Below, piece by piece: positions 55,163-64,000 of a stretch of DNA of 64,000 nt. Made by a program: the position numbers and the translations under genes. The notes under the pieces were generated by a model. That model was given only the letters and a program-made list of their open reading frames with translations, was not told the origin of the DNA and made no database searches. The first letter of the stretch is position 1; the number at the start of each line of letters is the position of its first letter. The stretch is from Chloracidobacterium sp. (lineage in GTDB: Bacteria > Acidobacteriota > Blastocatellia > Pyrinomonadales > Pyrinomonadaceae): the NCBI GenBank assembly GCA_016715795.1, contig JADJXP010000001.1, positions 248,001-312,000 on the forward strand, written 5' to 3'.

Positions 55163-56803
55163 CGCGCTCGCGTAAACCGAGGCGTCGATCTCGCTGAAGA
55201 TGTTGTCTCGTGATTCGATCTCGGTAAGAAGTTCATCATCAACCTGACCTGAGTCCAGCATCTTCGCCAGCATATCGAACCGCTGAATGTGCGATTGGAA
55301 TCGGCGTGACGAGTATTGCACGGTGGTGCCTTGATATATCTGGAATGCCCAGTCCGACGATTGGGCGAGCAGGAGTTCGCGGGCGGCCTGATTCAAAAGC
55401 CGAGTTCCAGATTCCAAGTCCCAGATTCCAGATTCTTTGTTCGAAATTTGAAATCTGGAATCTGAAATTTGAAATTGCTTCGCGAGTTCGGTCATTCGCC
55501 GTTCCGCGTCGTGCTGATACGGGTACATCCACGAATTTCCTTCGTTTATCCAAACTTTGTAATAGCCGCTCTCGCCCCAGCTTGAGGCGGTCGGGCGTTG
55601 TTCCTGGATCGATAGGCCGGCGTCGAGAAAATCGCCGGGCGTGACGCACGCGATCTCGTCCTGGTCGAAGTGCATCTTCTTGAAGAAGAAGTCGAGAAAC
55701 TGTGGCCCCTCATACCACCAATGGCCGTAAAGCTCTGCATCATAGGGGCTTATGACTAGCGGCGGATGGCCTTCAAACGTCTCACGTAGCTGGTGTGCCT
55801 GCTTGATGCGCTCATTGATAAAGTTCGATGCGTTTTCAGCCGCCTTGTCGCGCGCAAGCGCGGGAATGTACGGCTCCTTGCGGTTTTGCGGCACGTCGCG
55901 GCCTGTGATGCGGTGGTATTTCAGGCCGAGGTGGCGGCGTTCGCCGGACGAGTGCAGGTGCGGTTTGACGTATTCGTAATCCGCGTCCCAGCCGATGTCA
56001 CGGTAGAACTCGCGATACAGGGCGTTGCCCGGATAGCCGATCTCGGCCGACCAGACCTGCTGGCTCGTCTCGACGTCGCGGGCAAATACGGCGACGCCGT
56101 TCGGAGTGACAACCGGAGCGTGAACGCCATAACGCGGCCTCGGATCGCCGTAAAGGATCGCGTGCGTGTCGGAGATGAAGTATTCGATGCCGGCATCTTT
56201 TAACAGGTCCTCGACGCCCGGCTCGTACGCACACTCGGCGAGCCAGATGCCGCGGGGCTGGCGGCCGAAGTGCTTTTTGTAATTCGTGACCGCGATCTCG
56301 ACCTGCGCACGCCGCGATTCGCGGGTCGAGATGAGCGGCAAAAAGCCGTGCGTCGCGCAGCAGGTGATGACCTCGACGACGCCCTCGTCCTGCAGTTCGC
56401 GGAATGCGTTGACGAGATTGCGTTTGTAGCGGTTGTTCCACAGCTCGAGCGAGGCGGTCAGGTTATCGACGTACATCTTTGCGACGTCGTGAAAGTTGGC
56501 GGCCTCGTTTCGCGTGCGGTGTTCCTCTTTGTGGGCGAGATCGATGAGGTTTTCGAGGTGGCGTGTGTAACGTTCCTGCAGCAGCGGGTCGGCGAGCATT
56601 TCACACAGCGGCGGCGAGACGTTCATGGCAAGCCGCGGCGACGCACCGGCCTCGTGCAGCGATTGAAAAATGAAAATTAGCGGAAGATAGACCTCGGTTA
56701 TCGCCTCGTAGAGCCAGTCTTCCTCAAGGAATTCGGGATATTCGGGATGCCGGACAAACGGCAGATGGGCGTGGAGGATGAGGCTGAAATAACCGAGCGG
56801 CAT
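55157..56803 (-). CDS. GH57-family 1,4-alpha-glucan branching enzyme, with in-frame repeat insertion
   Basis: A 548-residue glycoside hydrolase that builds alpha-1,6 branches in glycogen. N-terminal FSLILHAHLPFVRHPEYPEF; nucleophile Glu in GIWLAECAYEPG; acid/base Asp in ISPYDAELYGHWWYEGPQF; the C-terminal helical part has LNQAARELLLAQSSDWAF. Residues about 443-467 (KQFQISDSRFQIS and on) come from a palindromic repeat inserted between MTELA and LLNQAAREL, where homologues have no extra sequence. Downstream of DUF4912 on the same strand. Confidence 0.92.
   Translation of the reverse strand: MPLGYFSLILHAHLPFVRHPEYPEFLEEDWLYEAITEVYLPLIFIFQSLHEAGASPRLAMNVSPPLCEMLADPLLQERYTRHLENLIDLAHKEEHRTRNEAANFHDVAKMYVDNLTASLELWNNRYKRNLVNAFRELQDEGVVEVITCCATHGFLPLISTRESRRAQVEIAVTNYKKHFGRQPRGIWLAECAYEPGVEDLLKDAGIEYFISDTHAILYGDPRPRYGVHAPVVTPNGVAVFARDVETSQQVWSAEIGYPGNALYREFYRDIGWDADYEYVKPHLHSSGERRHLGLKYHRITGRDVPQNRKEPYIPALARDKAAENASNFINERIKQAHQLRETFEGHPPLVISPYDAELYGHWWYEGPQFLDFFFKKMHFDQDEIACVTPGDFLDAGLSIQEQRPTASSWGESGYYKVWINEGNSWMYPYQHDAERRMTELAKQFQISDSRFQISNKESGIWDLESGTRLLNQAARELLLAQSSDWAFQIYQGTTVQYSSRRFQSHIQRFDMLAKMLDSGQVDDELLTEIESRDNIFSEIDASVYASAS
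55404..55476. repeat. In-frame palindromic word repeat within the GH57 gene
   Basis: A perfect 12 bp inverted repeat AGATTCCAGATT / AATCTGGAATCT (55423-55434, 55452-55463) inside a 73 bp stretch of TTTGAAAT/CCAGATTC words. It is translated as an insertion of about 25 residues in the branching enzyme. Similar words are typical of intergenic DNA in this kind of genome. Confidence 0.8.
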
Positions 56804-56829
56804 TGCAGGTATATTAAAACAGGATGGCG

Positions 56830-56867
56830 AGGATAGACAGGATAAACTATTAAATCCTGTCTATCCT
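56830..56867. repeat. Perfect 14 bp inverted repeat, GGATAGACAGGAT family
   Basis: AGGATAGACAGGAT (56830-56843), 10-nt centre, ATCCTGTCTATCCT (56854-56867). It fills the 84 bp gap between the DUF4912 gene and the GH57 gene. No T-tail. Confidence 0.8.
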
Positions 56868-56887
56868 GTCTAATCTGTTTGAAGAAA

Positions 56888-58117
56888 CTAGCCGACCGAG
56901 TGTGAACTGACCGGATTATATCGTGCCGACGTTACTCGTCGCGTTTTCAGCGTTTTGGGGAAATGCACGAGGCTCACGCCGTAGACCGCGGCTGAGAATT
57001 CCTCCTCGGTCCATTCGGCCTCGTCGATGTCGAAATGTTCCTTAAGTGCGACCTGCGCTTTGGCAGCTGTCAGCTTACCAACATTTGCCTGTAGAATCGC
57101 GAATAACGCAGGGCCGACGCGCCATCGAATCTCCTCCAGCGTAAAGCCGCTTGCGAGGGCAAGCATCGCGTAGCGAATGTCATCGGCGGCGATGCCGTCG
57201 AGGGCATATTCACTCGTGCCGATGAATTTTGAGAACGCGATCTGCGAAGCGTTATCGGCCGTGATCGGATCGTCACCTGCCATAGCAACATCAAAGGCGT
57301 CGCGCGAAAATCCCGACACATCAAGCACCTCGGCAAATTTCGTGGCCGAAACTGTCCACCGCGAATCTGTAGAAGGCCGCGGACTTGGGCTGCGGCGCGG
57401 CGTCGCGATCGAGTTGGAGTACATGACTCTAAAATAAGGTCGATTCACCGCATAGAACCCGATCTCGGCCCGGTATTCGCCATCAGGCTCGACTGCGAAC
57501 CACCAGTTACCCGTGCTGTCACAAGGGTTGATCTCTTCAGTCTCGCGCTTGAGGTCAACCAGTTTTACAACCAGGGCGTAACTGCCGAGATCATCACCGA
57601 ATATTCGTTTCAGCTGATGCCATGGGTTGTCCTTCAGCGACCAATAAAAATAGAGCCGCGTTGGCGACTGCATTAGCAGCCGTGCACGATTCTCGCGATC
57701 AAGTTCAGGAAGGGAAACGTCTGAAAGGGCCTTAAACGCCGGTGAAAGTTCAACTTCCGGTTCCACCGAAACAAGCTCGGATGTGAGTTCGAGATCAGCC
57801 TTTGCTCGCTTCGCCGCTTTCTTCCGGACCGGTTTTGTACTGGCCATCTTAGGGCCATCCGCAGTCGATTGGCCCGTCCCTTCCGCCTTTTTCCTCCTCG
57901 ACGCTTTTTTTACCTGCGATGTCGCAACGGCAACCTCTGCGAAGGCGTCTGCCGAAGGCTCAGTCGTCTTCTTCGAGGAGCGAGTGTTCCGCTTCCTAAC
58001 GACTTTCGGCGGCATCGCTGATCCGACAACACGTGGATCGACAACGTCTGCGAACGGATCGGTTACGGTCGTTCTCTGCTTAGGTACCTTCCTTTTTGTA
58101 ACTCCCTCTTTTGCCAC
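56888..58117 (-). CDS. DUF4912 domain protein
   Basis: A 409-residue protein. The first about 110 residues are low-complexity, lysine/arginine/threonine-rich (KKAEGTGQSTADGPK style), the DUF4912 domain follows (about 130-250: RLLMQSPTRLYFYWSLKDN, and the tail GEYRAEIGFYAVNRPYFRVM), and a helical C-terminal region (about 270-400) is unassigned. DUF4912 genes commonly precede GH57 branching enzymes, as here, so a role in polysaccharide handling is inferred. The nearest repeat separates the pair. Confidence 0.82.
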   Translation of the reverse strand: MAKEGVTKRKVPKQRTTVTDPFADVVDPRVVGSAMPPKVVRKRNTRSSKKTTEPSADAFAEVAVATSQVKKASRRKKAEGTGQSTADGPKMASTKPVRKKAAKRAKADLELTSELVSVEPEVELSPAFKALSDVSLPELDRENRARLLMQSPTRLYFYWSLKDNPWHQLKRIFGDDLGSYALVVKLVDLKRETEEINPCDSTGNWWFAVEPDGEYRAEIGFYAVNRPYFRVMYSNSIATPRRSPSPRPSTDSRWTVSATKFAEVLDVSGFSRDAFDVAMAGDDPITADNASQIAFSKFIGTSEYALDGIAADDIRYAMLALASGFTLEEIRWRVGPALFAILQANVGKLTAAKAQVALKEHFDIDEAEWTEEEFSAAVYGVSLVHFPKTLKTRRVTSARYNPVSSHSVG

Positions 58118-58218
58118 GTCATTAAAAAGCGGTCAAAACCGCAAACAATTAGTATGCGGCTTTTCTGACCGGCTGACAAGGTGAGCACGTTGGCAGAGGT
58201 GGGCAGATGTGGCGAGGT

Positions 58219-59046
58219 TCAATCTTTCTTGTATGACTCGAGCTTAATGTTTACCTTGCCGAACTGAGTGGTGACCTCAGCTCGGACAGGAACATGCCGT
58301 GGATCATCCGTCAACCAAATGACCATTTTGCCCTTTTGCTCGATCAGGCGTCCGGGGCCGAATATGTCAGGCTCGACACGTAGGCAGGTGACCTTGCCGA
58401 ATGTCGCAGTTGGTTGGCGCTCACGCTTTGTCACGGCAAATGGGACGCTGTATACAAGGCCCGAATCACTGACGTCAAACCTGCCTCGCGTACCGACATC
58501 GAGCGGCATCAAGCGCACTGCGTAGATAGCGGAGACCATGTCCAGAACGTCGGGAGCGATCTCTGACGCAATTCGGCGTGGCGGCCGCGTCGCATCCTTA
58601 GGGTCGGTCTCGACATACGTGACGCTGCGAGCCCCGTAGTCGAATACCGCCTCGCTGTCGCGGACCCGCTGTTTCTGGACGTCGTGTTTTGTCGTTTTCA
58701 GTATTCGGAAATCACCCATCGACAACAGCGATTCGTACTCCTGAACAAAGCTGAAACGGAGCAATTTCAAGAGGGTGCCCTGCGAAACAGCCTCGCCGCG
58801 AATGACCAGCCGCCCGGTATCGGGTTGCGCGGTCGTCTTGAACACAAGGTCAGCGATAGACCAGCCGATCTTGAGTCGGCTGAGTTTCCCATCATATGTC
58901 AGTGTCTCGCCAACAAACATCTGCCCCGACCCACGACCCGTTTGGGCCAAGGGCTGAGCATGTGCATCCACACCGGCAATAATCAGGAGCGCGGCAAGGA
59001 CAAAACCCAAGCGAAGCACTTTCGGAACCGGTTTACGACAAGACAT
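58219..59046 (-). CDS. DUF3108 domain protein, exported
   Basis: A 275-residue protein with a signal peptide (LGFVLAALLIIAGVDAHAQP) and a beta-rich domain starting GETLTYDGKLSRLKIGWSIADL, the DUF3108 signature, and ending WLTDDPRHVPVRAEVTTQFGKVNIKLE. DUF3108 has a lipoprotein-carrier-like fold and unknown function. ATG 59046 overlaps the preceding methyltransferase gene by 14 bp; a longer start at 59100 is possible but adds an arginine-rich leader. Last gene of a three-gene operon. Confidence 0.85.
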   Translation of the reverse strand: MSCRKPVPKVLRLGFVLAALLIIAGVDAHAQPLAQTGRGSGQMFVGETLTYDGKLSRLKIGWSIADLVFKTTAQPDTGRLVIRGEAVSQGTLLKLLRFSFVQEYESLLSMGDFRILKTTKHDVQKQRVRDSEAVFDYGARSVTYVETDPKDATRPPRRIASEIAPDVLDMVSAIYAVRLMPLDVGTRGRFDVSDSGLVYSVPFAVTKRERQPTATFGKVTCLRVEPDIFGPGRLIEQKGKMVIWLTDDPRHVPVRAEVTTQFGKVNIKLESYKKD

Positions 59047-59572
59047 ATGCCTTAACAGCGAGCAAGGCGAAAGCGAGGGCCGCACCAATAGCCGCCTCAT
59101 ACTCGCGATGCTTCAAGTATAGACCACTTTCCCATTCGATGCTCTTACGACGCCAGGGCGTGAAGCGGGGAATGAACATCGGCACATGATTTGAGTACTC
59201 GTTGTATTCGGAACCGAACATCTCACGCATATCGTCTGCTTCGATTCTCATTACGGGCAAATAGAGGCCTAGAAACAGCGCGGCAAATACAACGGCGAGC
59301 CACCATACACCGGTCGCTATTGAAAATCCGGCACCTATCAGGAAGCTGCCTACATAGAGTGGATTTCTTGTATATGCATAAGGTCCCGTCGAGGCTAATT
59401 CCCGCGCCTTGCGGATATGACCTGATGCCCATGCCCGAATGGCTAGCCCGATGGCCGTTATGCCGCCGCCGATCACGATGCTCATCGTCGTCGGATCGGC
59501 AAATACCATAAACACGACAGCAAAGATCAGACCGAGCGGAACGCGGATCCGTTGGAGGGTGCGTTTATTCAT
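59033..59572 (-). CDS. Isoprenylcysteine carboxyl methyltransferase-family membrane protein
   Basis: A 179-residue integral membrane protein with four to five hydrophobic segments. Motifs GHIRKARELASTGPYAYTRN and PLYVGSFLIGAG, then the C-terminal REMFGSEYNEYSNHVPMFIP, are typical of the ICMT/phospholipid methyltransferase superfamily. Bacterial members methylate small lipids or other unknown substrates. It overlaps the heptosyltransferase stop by 4 bp (ATGA), so it is translationally coupled to it. Confidence 0.85.
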   Translation of the reverse strand: MNKRTLQRIRVPLGLIFAVVFMVFADPTTMSIVIGGGITAIGLAIRAWASGHIRKARELASTGPYAYTRNPLYVGSFLIGAGFSIATGVWWLAVVFAALFLGLYLPVMRIEADDMREMFGSEYNEYSNHVPMFIPRFTPWRRKSIEWESGLYLKHREYEAAIGAALAFALLAVKAYVLS

Positions 59573-60615
59573 CGAAGACTCGTGTTAGTAGCAAGGCTCT
59601 TGCCGACCGCATCAAGCACAACATCGACCCCGATGTCCATACATATCCATTTGCCGCATGTGCGGCGATGGCAATCGACGCGGCAGGCTATGTCATTACG
59701 TTCGATGCAGATGTCGTCGGGGTTCAGACTGCCATTCCGCCACCATTCTGTGGGGCCGAACAGACCTACAACGGGCGTCCCGGCGGCGACCGCCAAGTGG
59801 GTCGGGCCCGTGTCGCCGCCGACATATAGCTTCGCAAGCTTCGCCAATTCATAAAAGCCCTTGAGGCTTAGTTTTGCATTGACCAGCTTGCCCGACGTGC
59901 TCTTCTCAGTAGCCCTCTCTGCCAAACCGTCCTCGTTCGGCCCTGTCGTGACGACAGAGGTCAACCTGTGTTCGAGCCACAGCCTATCGGCCAAAGTCCC
60001 GAAATTCTCCGCAGGCCATAGTTTCGTAACCCAGCCTCCGCCGGGATTGAGTATCGCAAAGTCGCCGTCTGTTTGTCGCGCGACGGCATCTGCTTCGGCC
60101 CTGTTCTCGTCATTTGTTGCGATCGGAAAGTCCAGATCCGTATCCGCCATTTCAATCCCAAGAGCACCAGCCAGGAGGGCGAGATTCTTGCGGATTACGT
60201 GGACGTGCTTCGGGACCGCAACGGTATCGGTCAGAAAATAGCGACCCGCGGGCTCGCGTAAGCTCTCGCGAGCAAAGCCCCATCGCCGCGGCGCACCGGA
60301 CAGCCGAGCAATTACTGCGGACTTGAGTAGGCCCTGAAAGTCGATCGCTACATCGAACGTATATTCGCGCAGCTTTCTGATCTGCCTGCCGGTATCAAGG
60401 AATATCTCTTCGATGATCTTGCCGCCCCGCAATGATCGCGTGTCGACCTCGATCAGGTTATCAATCAACGGATTGCCGCGAAGTATCTCGGCCGATCTCT
60501 CCTCAACGACCCAAGATATCTCGGCATTCGGCAATGCCCGCCGCATCGCCGACAACGACGGTAGCGTGTGGATTATATCGCCTATCGAGCCAAGTTTTAC
60601 GATCAGAACTCGCAC
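59569..60615 (-). CDS. Glycosyltransferase family 9 protein (LPS heptosyltransferase type)
   Basis: A 348-residue enzyme of the ADP-heptose--LPS heptosyltransferase type, adding a heptose-like sugar to the LPS core. N-terminal VLIVKLGSIGDIIHTLPSL (acceptor-side helix with the conserved Asp), and the C-terminal nucleotide-sugar site YVGGDTGPTHLAVAAGTPVVGLFG. GTG 60615 is chosen because it gives the family's direct N-terminus; the frame continues 24 codons upstream with no homology. First gene of the operon with ICMT and DUF3108. Waa subtype not assigned. Confidence 0.88.
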   Translation of the reverse strand: MRVLIVKLGSIGDIIHTLPSLSAMRRALPNAEISWVVEERSAEILRGNPLIDNLIEVDTRSLRGGKIIEEIFLDTGRQIRKLREYTFDVAIDFQGLLKSAVIARLSGAPRRWGFARESLREPAGRYFLTDTVAVPKHVHVIRKNLALLAGALGIEMADTDLDFPIATNDENRAEADAVARQTDGDFAILNPGGGWVTKLWPAENFGTLADRLWLEHRLTSVVTTGPNEDGLAERATEKSTSGKLVNAKLSLKGFYELAKLAKLYVGGDTGPTHLAVAAGTPVVGLFGPTEWWRNGSLNPDDICIERNDIACRVDCHRRTCGKWICMDIGVDVVLDAVGKSLATNTSLR

Positions 60616-60765
60616 AAGGCTATATGTTAATTGCCCGACAACTTTTTTACACGCCGTGGCGCATTTCTGAGCCATTTCCTGTCTCATTTTCGCCTTGTAG
60701 ACTGAATGAGAAAGGTCTACTCTGCCCGAAGAGGATCTTGCTCGCTTTCAGGAGGTTGATGAGGT

Positions 60766-63700
60766 ATGAAAGGCATTGTCAAGGCAACGTTCAAAAACAG
60801 CTATGGGGTCGCCGCAATTGCCCTGTTTACAGTGCTTTCGGCATCAGCCCTTGCCGCTTCAACAAACACCATGCCGAGCGCCATGTCGCTCGAGGCGATC
60901 ACCTCATTCCTCGGCCTCACCGCGCCCGATCTCTCGTCCGAAGCCCCATCTGCATGCACGACCCCCAGCTTTGGGACCGCGACGGTCTATGGTCCGGCTC
61001 CGAACGCGATCGGCGAGGTCGTAGCGGATTTCAACAACGACGGGAATCCTGACGTTGCCGCATCGTTGCTCAATGCGAGCTCCGTCGCTCTTTTTCTCGG
61101 GAACGGGAGTGGCGAGCTCGGATCGCCCACCACGTTTGCGGTTGCGAGCCAGGCGCGTTCTATGGTCACGGGTGACTTTAATCAGGACGGCAATGCGGAC
61201 ATAGCAACGGCAAACAACCATCCCTCGAATAGTGTTTCCGTCATATTGGGGAACGGAACCGGAGGTTTTGGGGCGGCGGCAAACTTTACCGCGGTCAACC
61301 CCGATTCTATCACCGTGGTGGATCTTAACCTTGACGGCAAGGCCGATCTGGCCACCTTCGGCTCTAATACCATAAGTATACTGCTGGGAACTGGTACCGG
61401 AAGTTTTACGGTACAGTCTCCGTTCTTCCTGGGCGGTGGGATTGGTGGCATTGCATCGGGCGACATTAACCTGGACGGCAAGCCCGATCTGGTCACCGCA
61501 AATCAGGGATCTTCGGTCTCTCTGCTTTTGGGCAATGGCATGGGCGGATTCGGTGCGCCATCGCACACTTCGGTAGGTATCCCACTGACATCCGTCGCCA
61601 TTGGTGACGTAAATCTCGACAACAAACCGGACTTGGTCGCGGGCAGCATAGGAAATAATCTGTTCGTCCTGATCGGCAACGGCGTCGGTGGATTCACGGC
61701 CGGCCCTAATGTACAGGTGGGATTCGCGCAGACGTCAGTAACCCTAAACGACTTCAACGGCGACGGAAAACTCGATCTGGCTGCGACCGGGAACCTTGAT
61801 GACGCCATTGCTGTAGCGTTCGGCAATGGGAATGGCAGTTTCGGTACATCAGCCAGTTTCGGGACCGGCAGAGACAATCCGCTGACCGTCGTTGCAGGCG
61901 ACCTCAACGGTGACCGTAGGCCGGACCTCGCGGCGACGAATTATACATCTGGGAACATTTCCGTTTTGCTCAATACGTGTGCCGCCGCTACGCCGACGCC
62001 GACGCCATCGCCAAGCTGCCCGCCGGCCGGTTCGCTTGATACGACGTTTGACGGTGATGGCAAGGTCACTACGTCATTTGGCAACATTGACCGCGGAGCA
62101 GGGCTCGCTCTTCAAGGTGACAGCCGCATCGTGACCGTTGGCTCAACCTGGAACGGGACCGACTATGATTTTGGACTGACACGTCATAATCCTGACGGCA
62201 GCCTCGACACGTCATTCGACTCTGACGGTAGGGTCGTCACTCAATTTAGTGGTGGCGCCGATCATGGAGATGCGGTAGCAATCCAGTCGGACGGCCGAAT
62301 CGTTGTAGTGGGCATCGCGTCGTCGCCGGGATTTCATTTTGGCATAGCTCGTTACAATACTGACGGTAGCCTTGATACGTCCTTCAACGGGTCTGGGAAG
62401 GTCATCACGGTGATCGGCAGCACGGATATCGCTTCATCTGTCGCCATTCAAGCTGACGGGAAGATAGTCGTCGGTGGTGGCTGTACCGATACAAACTACG
62501 ATTTTTGCGTTGTACGCTACAACACGGATGGCTCGCTCGACACGACCTTTAACGGAACGGGAATCGTCCGGACACCGATAGGGCCCGCAGGCGAACTCAT
62601 CCAATCCATCGCGGTACAGTCCGATGGCAAGATAGTTGCGGCGGGTTACGTGCCGCGGACCCTGGCTGCCGGCGGCCCGATCGATTTTGGGGTTGTTCGA
62701 TACAACACGAACGGAACACTCGACACGACGTTTGGCGGAACTGGAAAAGTCGTTACGCCTATCGGCTTTTCCGCCGAGGCATATGGGCTCGGCATTCAGT
62801 CTGATGGGAAGATCGTCGTCGGTGGGTCGAGCTCGAGCGGCTTAGGCATCGGTTCGGATTTTGCACTTGCACGCTATCACACCGATGGATCGTTGGACAC
62901 GACACTCAACGGAACCGGTACTGTGGTGACGCCGATAGGTCCGGGCTCGGAACGGGACATTGCGTACGATCTGGCCATCCAGCCCGACGGTAAGATAGTT
63001 CTGGTCGGTGACGTCTCTGACATCGTGTCAGCGTCAGACTTTGCTGTTGCGAGATATCTGCCGAACGGTTCCCTGGATACGTCGTTTAATGGAACCGGAA
63101 AAGTCATAACACCGATCCAGACCGTCAACGACATCGCGTACGGTGTCGCCATCCAATCCGACGGCCGGATCGTTGTCAGCGGGATGACATCGACCGGACT
63201 GGATGACGATTTCGCGTTGGTCAGGTACAACGGTTCGTCGTCTTGCGCGTCGCCGACACCGACGCAAACACCGACCCCAACGCCAAGTCCGAGCCCGACG
63301 TGCCAGCCTGCCCCGAGCGGCATGTTCGCTTGGTATAAGGGCGAAGGGAATGCGAATGACAGCGCTGGAGCGAGTCACGGTACTCTCCAGAACGGGACGG
63401 CATTTACCGCGGGGCAAGTTGGACAGGCGTTTAGTTTTGACGGTGTGGACGACCAGGTGGTCGTGCCTCATGCGGCAAATCAAAATGCCGGGAGCAATAT
63501 CTCGATCGCGGCGTGGATCAAGCAAGACACACTCGGGCACGGACGTTCGATCGCGCAAAAGCGCACTTCCGGCAACGTCGGAGGGTACGTGTTCGAAACG
63601 GTGCATTCACCGTTCGGCGCTGACGGATCACTACAGTGGGTGATCATGATCGGCGGGGTTTACCAGCACCTTCAAACGCCGGCGAATGTCCTGCAAACGG

Positions 63701-64000
63701 GTGTGTGGCAGCACGTTGCTGCGACCTACGACGGCTCGTTCATGAAGGTATATGTTGACGGCGTAGAGGTTGCGAGCCGCGCCCAAACCGGTACTGTTGA
63801 CAATTCGACCGAGCCGATCGTTTTGGGCCGGAATGTTGTGTTTCCCGTCAACGCATTTGACGGCAATATCGACGAGCTGCAGTTCTATAACCGCGGTTTG
63901 ACGGCGGGCGAGGTTGCGGGGATCCACGCTTCGGGTACCAGTGGAGTATGCGGCAGCAACTGCCTGCCGGGCTCGGCGACGTACAACGATACTTTTACTA
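60766..64000 (+). CDS. Giant secreted protein with FG-GAP, delta-60 and LamG-like modules, truncated by the window
   Basis: Open from ATG 60766 (AGGAGG 11 bp upstream) to the window edge, at least 1078 residues without a stop. Signal peptide to about residue 30 (FTVLSASALAAS). Residues about 70-400 hold FG-GAP/VCBS repeats (FNNDGNPDVAASL, FNQDGNADIATAN, LNLDGKADLATFG, FNGDGKLDLAAT), then a PT linker, then about seven delta-60 repeats (about 425-825: GSLDTTFDGDGKVTT, then AIQSDGRIVVVG and FGIARYNTDGSLDTSF), a second Thr/Pro linker (TPTQTPTPTPSPSP), and a LamG/concanavalin-like domain (about 850-1040: AWYKGEGNANDSAG). All modules are surface-adhesion or carbohydrate-binding types. Function unknown; probably exported to the cell surface. 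Confidence 0.9.
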   Translation, partial: MKGIVKATFKNSYGVAAIALFTVLSASALAASTNTMPSAMSLEAITSFLGLTAPDLSSEAPSACTTPSFGTATVYGPAPNAIGEVVADFNNDGNPDVAASLLNASSVALFLGNGSGELGSPTTFAVASQARSMVTGDFNQDGNADIATANNHPSNSVSVILGNGTGGFGAAANFTAVNPDSITVVDLNLDGKADLATFGSNTISILLGTGTGSFTVQSPFFLGGGIGGIASGDINLDGKPDLVTANQGSSVSLLLGNGMGGFGAPSHTSVGIPLTSVAIGDVNLDNKPDLVAGSIGNNLFVLIGNGVGGFTAGPNVQVGFAQTSVTLNDFNGDGKLDLAATGNLDDAIAVAFGNGNGSFGTSASFGTGRDNPLTVVAGDLNGDRRPDLAATNYTSGNISVLLNTCAAATPTPTPSPSCPPAGSLDTTFDGDGKVTTSFGNIDRGAGLALQGDSRIVTVGSTWNGTDYDFGLTRHNPDGSLDTSFDSDGRVVTQFSGGADHGDAVAIQSDGRIVVVGIASSPGFHFGIARYNTDGSLDTSFNGSGKVITVIGSTDIASSVAIQADGKIVVGGGCTDTNYDFCVVRYNTDGSLDTTFNGTGIVRTPIGPAGELIQSIAVQSDGKIVAAGYVPRTLAAGGPIDFGVVRYNTNGTLDTTFGGTGKVVTPIGFSAEAYGLGIQSDGKIVVGGSSSSGLGIGSDFALARYHTDGSLDTTLNGTGTVVTPIGPGSERDIAYDLAIQPDGKIVLVGDVSDIVSASDFAVARYLPNGSLDTSFNGTGKVITPIQTVNDIAYGVAIQSDGRIVVSGMTSTGLDDDFALVRYNGSSSCASPTPTQTPTPTPSPSPTCQPAPSGMFAWYKGEGNANDSAGASHGTLQNGTAFTAGQVGQAFSFDGVDDQVVVPHAANQNAGSNISIAAWIKQDTLGHGRSIAQKRTSGNVGGYVFETVHSPFGADGSLQWVIMIGGVYQHLQTPANVLQTGVWQHVAATYDGSFMKVYVDGVEVASRAQTGTVDNSTEPIVLGRNVVFPVNAFDGNIDELQFYNRGLTAGEVAGIHASGTSGVCGSNCLPGSATYNDTFT

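Noticed and set aside
61503..61907. Reverse-strand open frames under the giant surface protein
   Set aside because: They mirror the repeat codons of the forward frame and show no start signals or family features.

Overview
The window reads as a chromosomal segment of an environmental, diderm (LPS-type outer membrane), aerobically respiring bacterium. The best fit is Acidobacteriota, probably class Blastocatellia. This is an inference from gene style: secreted proteins ending in FG-GAP 'FRP..G.WY...S' repeats, delta-60 repeat proteins, a DUF1800 protein, a GH57 plus DUF4912 pair, a one-anchor succinate dehydrogenase, and many different intergenic palindrome families. No rRNA or other phylogenetic marker was available to test it. 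Coding density is high and most of the window is ordinary housekeeping DNA.

Layout. 0-9.6 kb: the end of a dicarboxylate/amino-acid symporter, a rhomboid protease, a serine hydrolase, a DUF1800 protein, the sdhC-sdhA-sdhB operon and a divergent LysR regulator. 9.7-14 kb: a reverse-strand run of a CysQ/IMPase-type phosphatase, a STAS protein and a GAF/HD-GYP protein, then an HtrA protease and a DUF5658 membrane protein. 14-18.7 kb: two secreted proteins of unknown function, tRNA-Thr, a PEGA/TPR protein coupled to a Kef-type antiporter, and tRNA-Met. 18.7-28.3 kb: an ABC exporter with a one-base frameshift and two in-frame palindromic insertions, a thioesterase, a lipoprotein, an SGNH hydrolase, a PD-(D/E)XK-like protein, a two-component system, a fatty-acid desaturase, Pta and a DUF1232 protein. 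28.5-30.9 kb: ClpC.

30.9-37.6 kb is the accessory part: a Type III restriction-modification system with res upstream of mod, surrounded by several unrelated palindromic repeat families and about 650 bp of quasi-repetitive non-coding DNA. 37.6-43.3 kb is the envelope cluster bamA-ompH-fabZ-(small membrane gene)-lpxA-(zinc-ribbon gene). It is followed by a 1055-residue von Willebrand A protein of NorD/CbbO type with no AAA+ partner. 46.6-53.2 kb holds a 3D-domain protein, a PilZ protein, a saccharopine-dehydrogenase-like enzyme, a secreted metzincin protease with FG-GAP repeats, and a YtxH/DUF948-like pair. 53.4-60.6 kb: LepA, a GH57 branching enzyme (also with an in-frame palindrome insertion), DUF4912, and a DUF3108/methyltransferase/heptosyltransferase operon. 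From 60,766 to the end of the window runs one open secreted protein of more than 1078 residues (FG-GAP, delta-60 and LamG-like modules), truncated by the window edge.

The most unusual signal is the repeat content. At least eight sequence families of palindromes sit between genes, and three palindromes are inserted in frame inside two conserved enzymes, where they encode extra peptide linkers while leaving the catalytic motifs intact. No REP-associated transposase or insertion sequence is visible in the window, so whatever moves these elements must be elsewhere.
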